Assembly: GCA_023614405.1 (NCBI GenBank)
Contig: CM042691.1
Coordinates: forward strand, 174,316,927 to 174,380,926
Origin: Avena insularis
Lineage: Eukaryota > Streptophyta > Magnoliopsida > Poales > Poaceae
Reading direction: 5' to 3'
Length of the DNA stretch: 64,000 bases
Shown here: one piece after another, positions 1 through 14,700 of the stretch
Position numbering within the stretch: the first letter of the stretch is position 1
Layout: each line of letters opens with the position of its first letter
Translations under genes and position numbers: made by a program
The notes under the pieces: model-generated
What the model was told of the DNA's origin: nothing
Seen by the model: only the letters and a program-made list of their open reading frames with translations
The model's database searches: none

Positions 1-1130
1 TCATCTTCACGCGATTGCCAAACTTAAGGAAATCTTCAAAATTATGCTCGCTATTTATTTTAGGACCTTAGTGTAATTTTTGCACACATTAGCAAAATCC
101 AATATATGAATTGCTTATAAAATAAAATTGGCACAAATGCTTAGCCCTGATAAAAACAGTTTTTTTCTTCCTTTTGATTAATGGAACCTGATATAATATA
201 AAAGAATAATTAAAATCAGATGTCATATTACGATATGAATAATGTTGAACGTTTACATGCGCGCTAAGAGATACTAACAGTACGAACTGAAAATCAAATG
301 TACCACCACCATGAACAGCGCACGCGCTAGGGCACAGTCCGCATGCGATAATTGATTTTCTTTCCCTAGAGCACAGTCCGCATGCGATAACACCGGCCAT
401 TCGCCTATGTGGAAAAGGAGATGAGCGGTTGATGGCTTAAATTGCGTCGACGCTAAAACGCACCAGCATGAACAGCGCAGACTAGATATACGACAAACAC
501 ATTTAGATCTGTATTTTCGAAAAATCCGGTTAATTATAAATACGATTTTTTCATGACGAAACAAAAATTACGAGGATTAGATCTACGTCCTCTTAGATCT
601 ATCATGTGTCCGTGCTATCTGTGGACAGTAAGTTAATCTAAATATAGATCGTTGACAGGGCTTCGATTTTACGTACCTGCGCCATGGCGACCGAGGATCT
701 CCGAAACTACCTCCTAGTGACCGTTGTTAACGAAGATCTCTCCCTTCCAGTTTTAGATAAGAGGAAGCGATGTGAAGAGGTGACGGGTAGATCTAAGGAA
801 ATGTGTACGTGCAGGAGGTAAATAGTCCTGGTTTAATGAGGTAGTTACCCTAATGACCGAGTTTACCTTAGGATCCTCCTAGTGGCCCGCCCCAACCTAA
901 TATATTAAAATTTTAATTTAAATAAGAATCATATAACCATTTGTTTGAAAATAAAAAAATATATGGTTCTATTTCTTATTTCTAATAATACGGACATATT
1001 AGAGTATATTTTTAGAATATTAAAAAAAATCTAAAACCATGACTTATTAGAAGTGGCTCTCTCAGGTAGGAATAAAGGGTCCGTTTTGTAGACATGTGAT
1101 TTTTTCAACATTTTTAAATTCGCCTCAATT
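1..1130. other. Left flank, no gene seen
   Basis: AT-rich DNA outside the satellite. No frame on either strand shows a recognisable protein. It holds two short duplicated motifs: GCACAGTCCGCATGCGATAA at 332-351 and 371-390, and CATGAACAGCGCA at 310-322 and 467-479. Several AGATCT hexamers lie between 500 and 800, and 895-1040 is strongly A+T. The satellite begins abruptly near 1131. I see no LTR or TIR end at this edge. Confidence 0.6.
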
Positions 1131-4100
1131 TTGTTGTGGGTGTTTTTTTGGGCATGGTGGAGCAATGTGCAAAAGTAGAGCACACTCCTTGAATACTTGG
1201 CCTGACGATTCATCCATACTTGTCCAAAACCATCCTAAAATCCTAGATTTTAGCTGTCTATTGAGCCGAAGGCATGCCCAAGCATACCATCGTTGCTCAT
1301 TGAGGTGATATAAGTGTGTGGTGTGTCATTGTGAGCCATTGTGCCAAGTTTGAGGCCATTCCTTAGTTGTCCCGCAGCTATCCCGACGGGTAGACGCGTT
1401 ACACCCTACTACCCTAGACCGAAGCTGGTCAGTGTGGGAAGTGCATGGCCAAGCACCATGTTGTTTGTAAAAAAGGTATGTGGGTGTTTGTTGGGGCATG
1501 GTGGAGCAATGTATAAAAGTAGAGCACACTTCTTGAACACTTGGCCTGACGATTCGTCCGTACTTGTCCAAAACCGCCCTAAAACCCTAGATTTTAGCCG
1601 TCTACCGAGCCGAAGGCATTCCCAAGCATGCCATCATTGCTCATTGAGGTGATATAAGTGTGTGGTGTGTCATTGTGAGCCATTGTGCCAAGTTCGAAGC
1701 CATTTCTCAGTTGTCCCGCCGCTATCCCGACGGGTAGACACGTTACACCCTACTATCATAGACCGAAGCTAGCCAGTGTGGAAAGTGCGTGGCCAAGCAC
1801 CATGTAGTTTGTAAAACAACTTATGTGGGTGTTTGATCGGGCATGGTGGATCAATGTGCAAAAGTAGAGCACACTCTTTGAACACTTGGCCTGACGATTC
1901 ATCCGTACTTGTCCAAAACCGCCCTAAAACCCTAGATTTTAGCCGTCTACCGAGCCGAATGCATGCCCAAGCATGCCATCATTGATCATTGAGGTGATAT
2001 AAGTGTGTTGTGTGTCATTGTGAGCAATTGTGCCAAGTTTGAAGCCATTTCTCAGTTGTCCCGCCGCTATCCCGACGGGTAGACGCGTTACACCCTACTA
2101 TCCTAGACCGAAGCTGGCTAGTGTGGGAAGTGCATGGCCAAGAACCATGTTGTTTGTAAAACAAGGTATGTGGATGTTATTTGGAGCATGGTGTATCAAT
2201 GTGCAAAAGTAGAGAACACTCCTTGAACACTTGGCATGACGATTCGTCCGTACTTGTCCAAAACTGTCCTAAAACCCTAGATTTTAGCCGTCTATCGAGC
2301 CGAAGGCATGCCCAAGCATGCCATCATTGCTCATTGAGGTGATATAAGTGTGTGGTGTGTCATTGTGAGCCATTGTTCCATGTTTGAAGCCATTCCTCAG
2401 TTGTCCTGCCGCTATCCCGACAGGTAGACACGTTACACCCTACTACCCTAGACCAAAGCTGGCTAGTGTGGGAAGTGCATGGAAAGCACCATGTTGTTTG
2501 TAAAAAAAGGTATGTGGGTGTTTGTTGGGTCATGGTGGAGCAATGTGCAAAATTAGAGAATACTCTTTGAACACTTGGCCTGACGATTCGTCCGTACTTG
2601 TCCAAAACTGTAATAAAAACCCTAGATTTTAGCCGTTTACCGATCCGAAAGCATTCCCAAGCATGCCATAATTGCCCATTGAGGTGATATAAGTGTGTGG
2701 TGTGTCATTGTGAGCCATTGTGCCAAGTTTGAAGCCATTCCTCAGTTTTCCCGCCGCTATCCCGACGGGTAGACGCCTTACACCCTACTACCCTAGACTG
2801 AAGCTGGCCAGTGTAGGAAGTGCATGGCGAAGTACCATGTAGTTTTTCAAAACAACGTATGTAGGTGTTTTTTGGGGCATGGTGGATCAATGTGCAAAAG
2901 TAGAGCACACTCCAGGAACACTTGGCCTGACGATTCGTCCGTACTTGTCCAACACCGTCGTAAAACCCTAAATTTTAGCTGTCTACCAAGCCAAAGGCAT
3001 GCCCAAGCATGCCATCATTGCTCATTGAGGTGATATAAGTGTGTGGTGTGTCATTGTGAGCCATTGTGCCAAGTTTGAGGACATTCCTCAGTTGTCCCGC
3101 CGCTATCCCGACGGGTAGACGCGTTACACACTACTACCCTAGACCGAAGCTGGCCAGTGTGGGAAGTGCATGGCCAAGCACCATGTTGTTTGTAAAAAAG
3201 GTATGTGGGTGTTTTTTGGGGCATGGTGGTGCAATGTAAAAAAGTAGAGAACACTTCTTGAACACTTGGCCTGGCGATTCATCCGTACTTGCCGAAAACC
3301 GCCCAAAAACCCTAGATTTTAGCCGTCTACCGAGCCAAAGGCATGCCCAAGCATGCCATCATTGCTCATTGAGGTGATATAAGTGTGTGGTGTGTCATTG
3401 TGAGCCATTGTGACAAGTTTGAAGCCATTCGTCAGTTGTCACGCCGCTATCCCGAAGGGTAGACGCGTTACACCCCACTAACCTAGACCGAAGCTGGCTA
3501 GTCTGGGAAGTGCATGGCCAAGCACCATGTTGTTTGTAAAACAAGGTATGTGGGTGTTTGTTGGGGGATGGTGGAGCAATGTGCAAAAGTAGAGAACACT
3601 CCTTGAACACTTGGCCTGACGATTCGTCCGTACTTGTCCAAAACCGCCCTAAAACCCTAGCCATCTACCGAGCCAAAGGCATTCCCAAGCATGCCATCAT
3701 TTCTCATTGAGGTGATATAAGTGTGTGGTGTGTCATTGTGAGCCATTGTGCCAAGTTTGAAGTCATTCCTCTGTTGTTCCCCCACAATCCCGATCGGTAG
3801 ACGCGCTACACCCGACTACCCTAAACCGAAGCTGGCCAGTGTTGGAAGTGCATGGCCAAACACCATGTTGTTTGTAAAACAAGGTATGTGGGTGTTTGTT
3901 GGGGCATGGTGGAGGAATGTGCAAAAGTATAGCACACTCCTTGAACACTTGGCCTGACGATTCGTCCGTACTTGTCCAAAACCGTCCTAAAACCCTAGAT
4001 TTTAGCCGTCTACCGAGGCGAAGGCATGCCCAAGCATACCATCATTGCTCATTGAGGTGATATAAGTGTGTGGTGTGTCATTGTGAGCCATTGTACCAAG

Positions 4101-5768
4101 TTTGAAGCCATTTCTCAGTTGTCCTGCCGCTATCCCGACAGGTAGACGCGTTACACCGTACTACACTAGACAGAAGCTGTCCAATGTGGGAAGTGCATGG
4201 CCAGGAACCATGTTGCTTGTAAACCAAGGTATGTGAGTGTTTGTTGGGGAATGGTGGAGAAATGTGCAAAAGTAGAGCACACTCCTTGAACACTTGGGCT
4301 GACAATTCGTCCGTACTTGTCCAAAACTGCCCTAAAACCCTAGATTTTAGACCTCTACCGAGCCGAAGGCATGCCCAAGCATGCCATCATTGCTCATTGA
4401 GGTGATATAAGTTTGTGGTGTGTCAGTTTGAGCCATTGTGCCAAGTTTGAAGCCATTCCTCAGTTGTTCCGCCGCTATCCTGACAGGTAGATGCGTTACA
4501 CCCTACTACCCTAGACCGAAGCTGGCCAGTGTGGGAAGTGCATGGCCAAGCACCATGTTGTTTTTAAAACAAGATTTGTGGGTGTTTGTTGGGCCATGGT
4601 GGAGCAATGTGCAAAAGTAGAGCACACTCCTTGAACACTTGGCCTGACGATTCATCCATACTTGTCCAAAACCGCCCTAAAACCCTAGATTTTATCCATC
4701 TACCGAGCCGAAGGCATGCCCAAGCATGCCATCATTGATCACTGAGGTGATATAAGTGTGTGGTGTGTCATTGGGAGCCATTGTGCCAAGTTTTTAGCCA
4801 TTTCTCGGTTGTCCCGCCGCTATCCCGACGGGTAGACGGGTTACACCCTACCACCCTAGACCGAAGCTGGCTAGTGTGGGAAGTGCATGGCCAAGCACCA
4901 TGTTGTTTGTAAAAAAAGGTATGTGGGTGTTTGTTGGGGCATGGTGGAGGAATGTGCAAAAGTAGAGCACACTTCTTGAACACTTGGCCTGACGATTCGT
5001 CCGTACTTGTCCAAAACCGCCCTAAAACCCTAGATTTTAGTCGTCTACCAAGCCGAAGGCATTCCCAAGCATGCCATCATTGATCATTGAGGTGATAGAA
5101 GTGTGTGGTGTGTCATTTTGAGCCATTGTGCCAAGTTTGAAGCCATTCCTCAGTTGTTCCGCCGCTATCCCGATGGATAGACGCGTCACACCCTACTACC
5201 CTAGACCGAAGCTGGCCAGTGTGGGAAGGGCATGGCCAAGCACCATGTGTTTGTAAAAAATGGTATGTGGGTGTTTGTTGGGGCATGGTGTAGCAATGTG
5301 CAAATGTAGAGAACACCCCTTGAACACTTGGCCTGACGATTCGTCCGTACTTGTCCAAAAGAGTCCTAAAACCCTAGATTTTAACCGTCTACCAAGCCGA
5401 AGGGATGCCCAAGCATGCCATCATTGCTCAACGAGGTGATATAAGTTTTTGGTGTGTCAGTGTGAGCCATTGTGCCAAGTTTGTCCCGCCGCTCTCCCAA
5501 CAGGTAGACGCTTTACACCCTACTACCCTAGACCGAAGATGGCCAGTGTGGTAAGTGCATGGCCAAGTACCATGTTGTTTGTAAAACAAGGTTAGTGGGT
5601 GTTTGTTGGGGCATGGTGGAGCAATGTGCAAAAGTAGAGCGCACTCCTTGAACACTTGGCCTGACGATTCGTTCATACTTGTGCAAAACAGCCCTAAAAC
5701 CCTAGATTTTAGCCGTCTACCGAGCCTAAGGCATGCCCAAGCATGTATTGCTCATTGAGGTGATATAA

Positions 5769-8700
5769 GTGTGTGGTTTGTCATTGGGAGCCATTGTGCC
5801 AAGTTTTAAGCCATTCCTCAGTTGTCCCGCCGCTATCCCGACGGGTAGACGCGTTACACCCTACTACCCTAGACCGAAGCTGGCTAGTGTTGGAAGTGCA
5901 TGGCCAAGCACCATGTTGTTTGTAAAAAAAGGTATGTGGGTGTTTGTTGGGGCATGGTGGAGCAATGTACAAAAGTATAGCACACTTCTTGAACACTTGG
6001 CCTGACGATTCGTCCGTACTTGTCCAAAACCGCCCTAAAACCCTAGATTTTAGCCGTCTACCGAGCCGAAGGCATTCCCAAGCATGCCATCATTTCTCAT
6101 TGAGGTGATATAAGTGTGTGGTGTGTCATTGTGAGCCATTGTGCCAAGTTTGAAGCCATTTCTCAGTTGTCCCGCCGCTATCCCGACGGGTAGACACGTT
6201 ACACCCTACTACCATAGACCGAAGCTAGCCAGTGTGGAAAGTGCGTGGCCAAGCACCATGTAGTTTGTAAAACAACTTATGTGGGTGTTTGATCGGGCAT
6301 GGTGGATCAATGTGCAAAAGTAGAGCACACTTCTTGAACACTTGGCCTGACGATTCGTCCGTACTTGTCCAAAACCGCCCTAAAACCCTAGATTTTAGCT
6401 GTCTACCGAGCCAAAGGCATTCCCAAGCATGCCATCATTGCTCATTGAGGTGATATAAGTGTATGGTGTGTCATTGTGAGCCATTGTGCCAAGTTTTAAG
6501 CCATTCCCCAGTTGTCCCGCCACTATCCCGACGGGTAGACGCGTCACACCCTACTACCCTAGACCGAAGCTGGCCAGTGTGGGAAGTGCATGGCCAAGCA
6601 CCATGTTGTTTGTAAAAAATGGTATGTGAATGTTTTTTGCGGCATGGTGGAGCAATGTGCAAAAGTAGAACACAGTCCTTGAACAATTGGCCTGACGATT
6701 CGTCCGTACTTGTCCAAAACTGTCGTAAAACCCTAGATTTTAGCCGTCTATCGAGGCGAAGGCATTCCCAAGCATGCCATCATTGCTCATTGAGGTGTTA
6801 TATGTGTGTGGTGTACCATTATGAGCCATTGTGCCAAGTTTTAAGCCATTCTTCAGTTGTCCCACCGCTATCCTGACGGTTAGACGCGTTACACCCTACT
6901 ACCCTAGACCGAAGCTGGCCAGTGTGGGAAGTGCAGGGCCAAGCACCATGTTGTTTGTAAAACAAGGTATGTGGGTGTTTTTTGGGGAATGGTGGAGCAA
7001 TGTGAAAAAGTAGAGCACCCTCCTTGAACACTTGTCCTGATGATTCGTTTGTACTTGTCCAAAACCGCCCTAAAACCCTAGATTTTAGCCGTCTACCGAG
7101 CTGAAGTCATGCCCAAGCATGCCATAATTTCTCATTGAGGTGATATAAGTGTGTGGTGTGTCATTGTGAGCCATTGTGCCAAGTTTGAAGACATTACTCA
7201 GTTGTCCCGCCGCTATCCCGACGGGTAGACGCGTTACACCCTACTACCCTAGACCGAAGCTGGCCAGTGTCGGAAGTGCAGGGACAAGCACCATGTTGTT
7301 TGTAAAACAAGGTATGTGGGTGTTTGTTGGGGAATGGTGGAGAAATGTGCAAAAGTATAGCACACTCCTTGAACACTTGGCCTGACGATTCATCCATACT
7401 TGTCCAAAACCGCCCTAAAACCCTAGATTTTAGCCGTCTACCGAGCCTAAGGCATGCCCAATCATGCCATCGTTGCTCATTGAGGTGATATAAGTGTGTG
7501 GTGTGTAATTGGGAGCCATTGTTCCAAGTTTGAAGCCATTCCTCAGTTGTCCTGCCGCTATCCCGATGGGTAGACGCGTTACACCCTACTACCCTAGACC
7601 GAAGCTGCCCAGTGTGGGAAGTGCATGGACAAGCACCATGTTGTTTGTAAAAAAAGGTATGTGGGTGTTTGTTGCGGCATGGTGGAGCAATGTGCAAAAG
7701 TAGAGCACACTTCTTGAACACTTGGCCTGACGATTCGTCCGTACTTGTCAAAAACCGCCCTAAAACCCTAGATTTTAGCCGTCTACCGAGCCGAAGGCAT
7801 TCCCAAGCATGCCATCATTGCTCATTGAGGTGATATAAGTGTGTGGTGTCTCATTGAGAGCCATTGTGCCAAGTTTGAAGCTATTCCTCACTTGTCCCGC
7901 CGCTATCCCGACGGGTAGACGCGTCACACCCTACTACCCTAGACCGAAGCTAGCCAGGTGGGAAGTGCATGGCCAAGCACCATGCTGTTTGTAAAAAATG
8001 GTATGTGGGTGTTTGTTGGGGCATGGTGGAGCAATGTGCAAAAGTAGAGCACACTCCTTGAACACTTGGCCCGACGATTCGTCCGTACTTGTCCAAAACA
8101 GTCCTAAAACCCTAGATTTTAACCATCTACCAAGCCGAAGGCATGCCCAAGCATGCCATCATTGCTCAACGAGGTGATATAAGTTTTTGGTGTGTCAGTG
8201 TGAGCCATTGTGCCAAGTTTGAAGCCATTCCTCAGTTGTCCCGCCGCTCTCCCAACAGGTAGACGCTTTACACCCTACTACCCTAGACCGAAGATGACCA
8301 GTGTGGGAAGTGCATGGCCAAGAACCATGTTGTTTGTAAAACAAGGTTAGTGGGGTGTTTGTTGGGGCATGGTGGAGCAATTTGCAAAAGTAGAGCACAC
8401 TCCTTGAACACTTGGCCTGACGATTCGTCCATACTTGTCCAAAACAGCCCTAAAACCCTAGATTTTAGCCATTTACCGAGCCTAAGGCATGCCCAAGCAT
8501 GTATTGCTCATTGAGGTGATATAAGTGTGTGGTTTGTCATTGGGAGCCATTGTGCCAAGTTTTAAGCCATTCCTCAGTTGTCCCGCCGCTATCCCGACGG
8601 GTAGACGCGTTACACCCTACTACCCTAGACCGAAGCTGGCTAGTGTTGGAAGTGCATGGCCAAGCACCATGTTGTTTGTAAAAAAAGGTATGTGGGTGTT

Positions 8701-11700
8701 TGTTGGGGCATGGTGGAGTAATGTGCAAAAGTAGAGCACACTTCTTGAACACTTGGCCTGACGATTCGTCCGTACTTGTCCAAAACCGCCCTAAAACCCT
8801 AGATTTAGCTGTCTACCGAGCCGAAGGCATTCCCAAGCATGCCATAATTGCTCATTGAGGTGATATAAGTGTGTGGTGTGTCATTGTGAGCCATTGTGCC
8901 AAGTTTTAAGCCATTCCCCAGTTGTCCCTGCCGCTATCCCGACGGGTAGACGCGTCACACCCTACTACCCTAGATCGAAGCTGGCCAGTGTGGGAAGTGC
9001 ATGGCCAAGCACCATGTTGTTTGTAAAAAATGGTATGTGTATGTTTTTTGTGGCATGGTGGAGCAATGTGCAAAAGTAGAACACACTCCTTGAACAATTG
9101 GCCTGACGATTCGTCCGTACTTGTCCAAAACTGTCGTAAAACCCTAGATTTTAGCCGTCTATCGAGGCGAAGGCATTCCCAAGCATGCCATCATTGCTCA
9201 TTGAGGTGTTATATGTGTGTGGTGTGTCATTATGAGCCATTGTGCCAAGTTTTAAACCATTATTCAGTTGTCCCGCCGCTATCCCGACGGGTAGACGCGT
9301 TACACCCTACTACCCTAGACCGAAGCTGGCCAGTGTGGGAAGTGCAGGGCCAAGCACCATGTTGTTTGTAAAACAAGGTATGTGGGTGTTTTTTGGGGAA
9401 TGGTGGAGCAATGTGAAAAAGTAGAGCACCCTCCTTGAACACTTGTCCTGATGATTCGTTTGTACTTGTCCAAAACCGCCCTAAAACCCTAGATTTTAGC
9501 CGCTCATCGAGTCATGCCCAAGCATGCCATAATTTCTCATTGAGGTGATATAAGTGTGTGGTGTGTCATTGTGAGCCATTGTGCCAAGTTTGAAGACATT
9601 ACTCAGTTGTCCCGCCGCTATCCCGACGGGTAGACGCGTTACACCCTACTACCCTAGACCGAAGCTGGCCAGTGTCGGAAGTGCAGGGACAAGCACCATG
9701 TTGTTTGTAAAACAAGGTATGTGGGTGTTTGTTGGGGAATGGTGGAGAAATGTGCAAAAGTATAGCACACTCCTTGAACACTTGGCCTGACGATTCATCC
9801 ATACTTGTCCAAAACCGCCCTAAAACCCTAGATTTTAGCCGTCTACCGAGCCTAAGGCATGCCCAATCATGCCATCGTTGCTCATTGAGGTGATATAAGT
9901 GTGTGGTGTGTCATTGGGAGCCATTGTTCCAAGTTTGAAGCAATTCCTCACTTGTCCTGGCTATCCCGATGGGTAGACGCGTTACACCCTACTACCCTAG
10001 ACCGAAGCTGCCCAGTGTGGGAAGTGCATGGACAAGCACCATGTTGTTTGTAAAAAAAGGTATGTGGGTGTTTGTTGCGGCATGGTGGAGCAATGTGCAA
10101 AAGTAGAGCACACTTCTTGAACACTTGGCCTGACGATTCGTCCGTACTTGTCAAAAACCGCCCTAAAACCCTAGATTTTAGCCGTCTACCGAGCCGAAGG
10201 CATTCCCAAGCATGCCATCATTGCTCATTGAGGTGATATAAGTGTGTGGTGTCTCATTGAGAGCCATTGTGCCAAGTTTGAAGCTATTCCTCACTTGTCC
10301 CGCTATCCCGACGGGTAGACGCGTCACACCCTACTACCCTAGACCGAAGCTAGCCAGGTGGGAAGTGCATGGCCAAGCACCATGCTGTTTGTAAAAAATG
10401 GTATGTGGGTGTTTGTTGGGGCATGGTGGAGCAATGTGCAAAAGTAGAGCACACTCCTTGAACACTTGGCCTGACGATTCGTCCGTACTTGTCCAAAACA
10501 GTCCTAAAACCCTAGATTTTAACCGTCTACCAAGCCGAAGGCATGCCCAAGCATGCCATCATTGCTCAACGAGGTGATATAAGTTTTTGGTGTGTCAGTG
10601 TGAGCCATTGTGCCAAGTTTGAAGCCATTCCTCAGTTGTCCCGCCGCTCTCCCAACAGGTAGACGCTTTACACCCTACTACCCTAGACCGAAGATGACCA
10701 GTGTGGGAAGTGCATGGCCAAGAACCATGTTGTTTGTAAAACAAGGTTAGTGGGGTGTTTGTTGGGGCATGGTGGAGCAATTTGCAAAAGTAGAGCACAC
10801 TCCTTGAACACTTGGCCTGACGATTCGTCCATACTTGTCCAAAACAGCCCTAAAACCCTAGATTTTAGCCATTTACCGAGCCTAAGGCATGCCCAAGCAT
10901 GTATTGCTCATTGAGGTGATATAAGTGTGTGGTTTGTCATTGGGAGCCATTGTGCCAAGTTTTAAGCCATTCCTCAGTTGTCCCGCCGCTATCCCGACGG
11001 GTAGACGCGTTACACCCTACTACCCTAGACCGAAGCTGGCTAGTGTTGGAAGTGCATGGCCAAGCACCATGTTGTTTGTAAAAAAAGGTATGTGGGTGTT
11101 TGTTGGGGCATGGTGGAGTAATGTGCAAAAGTAGAGCACACTTCTTGAACACTTGGCCTGACGATTCGTCCCATTTGTCCAAAACCCCTAAAACCCTAGA
11201 TTTAGCTGTCTATCGGGCGAAGGCATTCCCAAGCATGCCATAATTGCTCATTGAGGTGATATAAGTGTGTGGTGTGTCATTGTGAGCCATTGTGCCAAGT
11301 TTTAAGCCATTCCCCAGTTGTCCCTGCCGCTATCCCGACGGGTAGACGCGTCACACCCTACTACCCTAGATCGAAGCTGGCCAGTGTGGGAAGTGCATGG
11401 CCAAGCACCATGTTGTTTGTAAAAAATGGTATGTGTATGTTTTTTGTGGCATGGTGGAGCAATGTGCAAAAGTAGAACACACTCCTTGAACAATTGGCCT
11501 GACGATTCGTCCGTACTTGTCCAAAACTGTCGTAAAACCCTAGATTTTAGCCGTCTATCGAGGCGAAGGCATTCCCAAGCATGCCATCATTGCTCATTGA
11601 GGTGTTATATGTGTGTGGTGTGTCATTATGAGCCATTGTGCCAAGTTTTAAACCATTATTCAGTTGTCCCGCCGCTATCCCGACGGGTAGACGCGTTACA

Positions 11701-14700
11701 CCCTACTACCCTAGACTGAAGCTGGCCAATGTGGGAAGTGCAGGGCCAAGCACCATGTTGTTTGTAAAACAAGGTATGTGGGTGTTTTTTGGGGAATGGT
11801 GGAGCAATGTGCAAAAGTAGAGAACACTCCTTGAACACTTTCCCTGATGATTCGTTTGTACTTGTCCAAAACCGCCCTAAAACCCTAGATTTTAGCCGTC
11901 TACCGAGCCGAAGTCATGCCCAAGCATGCCATCATTTCTCATTGAGGTGATATAAGTGTGTGGTGTGTCATTGTGAGCCATTGTGCCAAGTTTGAAGCCA
12001 TTCCTCAGTTGTCCCGCCGCTATCCCGACGGGTAGACTCGTTACACCCTACTACCCTAGACCGAAGCTGGCTAGTGTCGGAAGTGCAGGGCCAAGCACCA
12101 TGTTGTTTGTAAAACAAGGTATGTGGGTGTTTGTTGGGGAATGGTGGAGCAATGTGCAAAAGTATAGCACACTCCTTGAACACTTGGCCTGACGATTCAT
12201 CCATACTTGTCCAAAACCGCCCTAAAACCCTAGATTTTAGCCGTCTACCGAGCCTAAGGCATGCCCAATCATGCCATCGTTGGTCATTGAGGTGATATAA
12301 GTGTGTGGTGTGTAATTGGGAGCCATTGTGCCAAGTTTGAAGCCATTCCTCAGTTGTCCTGCCGCTATCCCGATGGGTAGACGCGTTACACCCTACTACC
12401 CTAGACCGAAGCTGCCCAGTGTGGGAAGTGCATGGACAAGCACCATGTTGTTTGTAAAAAAAGGTATGTGGGTGTTTGTTGCGGCATGGTGGAGCAATGT
12501 GCAAAAGTAGAGCACACTTCTTGAACACTTGGCCTGACGATTCGTCCGTACTTGTCAAAAACCGCCCTAAAACCCTAGATTTTAGCCGTCTACCGAGCCG
12601 AAGGCATTCCCAAGCATGCCATCATTGCTCATTGAGGTGATATAAGTGTGTGGTGTCTCATTGATAGCCATTGTGCCAAGTTTGAAGCTATTCCTCACTT
12701 GTCCCGCCGCTATCCCGATGGGTAGACGCGTCACACCCTACTACCCTAGACCGAAGCTAGCCAGGTGGGAAGTGCATGGCCAAGCACCATGCTGTTTGTA
12801 AAAAATGGTATGTGGGTGTTTGTTGGGGCATGGTGGAGCAATGTGCAAAAGTAGAGCACACTCCTTGAACACTTGGCCCGACGATTCGTCCGTACTTGTC
12901 CAAAACAGTCCTAAAAGCCTAGATTTTAACCATCTACCAAGGCATGCCCAAGCATGCCATCATTGCTCAACGAGGTGATATAAGTTTTGGTGTGTCATTG
13001 TGAGCCATTGTGCCAAGTTTGAAGCCATTCCTCGGTTGTCCACGCTCTCCCAACAGTAGGCGCTTTACACCCTACTACCCTAGATCGAAGATGGCCAGTG
13101 TGGGAAGTGCATGGCCAAGAACCATGTTGTTTGTAAAACAAGGTTAGTGGGGTGTTTGTTGGGGCATGGTGGAGCAATTTTCAAAAGTAGAGCACACTCC
13201 TTGAACACTTGGCCTGACGATTCGTCCATACTTGTCCAAAACAGCCCTAAAACCCTAGATTTTAGCCATCTACCGAGCCTAAGGCATGCCCAAGCATGTA
13301 TTGCTCATTGAGGTGATATAAGTGTGTGGTTTGTCATTGGGAGCCATTGTGCCAAGTTTTAAGCCATTCCTCAGTTGTCCCGCCGCTATCCCCAGGTGGG
13401 CCGTTACACCCTACTACCCTAGACCGAAGATGGCTAGTGTTGGAAGTGCATGGCCAAGCACCATGTTGTTTGTAAAAAAAGGTATGTGGGTGTTTGTTGG
13501 GGCATGGTGGAGTAATGTGCAAAAGTAGAGCACACTTCTTGAACACTTGGCCTGACGATTGATTCGTGGTACTTGTCCAAAACCGCCCTAAAACCCTAGA
13601 TTTAGCTGTCATCGAGGCAAGGCATTCCCAAGCATGCCATCATTGCTCATTGAGGTGATATAAGTGTGTGGTGTGTCATTGTGAGCCATTGTGCCAAGTT
13701 TTAAGCCATTCCCCAGTTGTCCCTGCCGCTATCCCGACGGGTAGACGCGTCACACCCTACTACCCTAGACCGAAGCTGGCCAGTGTGGAAAGTGCATGGC
13801 CAAGCACCATGTTGTTTGTAAAAAATGGTATGTGGATGTTTTTTGCAGCATGGTGGAGCAATGTGCAAAAGTAGAACACACTCCTTGAACAATTGGCCTG
13901 ACGATTCGTCCGTACTTGTCCAAAACTGTCGTAAAACCCTAGATTTTAGCCGTCTATCGAGGCGAAGGCATTCCCAAGCATGCCATCATTGCTCATTGAG
14001 GTGTTATATATGTGTGGTGTGTCATTATGAGCCATTGTGCCAAGTTTTAAGCCATTCTTCAGTTGTCCCGCTGCTATCCCGACGGGTAGACGCGTTACAC
14101 CCTACTACCCTAGACCGAAGCTGGCCAATGTGGGAAGTGCAGGGCCAAGCACCATGTTGTTTGTAAAACAAGGTATGTGGAATGTTTTTTGGGGAATGGT
14201 GGAGCAATGTGCAAAAGTATAGCACACTCCTTGAACACTTGGCCTGACGATTCATCCATACTTGTCCAAAACCGCCCTAAAACCCTAGATTTTAGCCGTC
14301 TACCGAGCCTAAGGCATGCCCAATCATGCCATCGTTGCTCATTGAGGTGATATAAGTGTGTGGTGTGTAATTGGGAGCCATTGTTCCAAGTTTGAAGCCA
14401 TTCCTCAGTTGTCCTGCCGCTATCCCGATGGGTAGACGCGTTACACCCTACTACCCTAGACCGAAGCTGCCCAGTGTGGGAAGTGCATGGACAAGCACCA
14501 TGTTGTTTGTAAAAAAAGGTATGTGGGTGTTTGTTGCGGCATGGTGGAGCAATGTGCAAAAGTAGAGCACACTTCTTGAACACTTGGCCTGACGATTCGT
14601 CCGTACTTGTCAAAAACCGCCCTAAAACCCTAGATTTTAGCCGTCTACCGAGCCGAAGGCATTCCCAAGCATGCCATCATTGCTCATTGAGGTGATATAA

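Noticed and set aside
11968..12558. 196-codon minus-strand frames within the satellite (also 16416-17006 and 18829-19419)
   Set aside because: They are two monomers read through in one phase. Every monomer is open on both strands over much of its length, and frames break wherever monomer length changes. No start context, family or codon constraint is visible.
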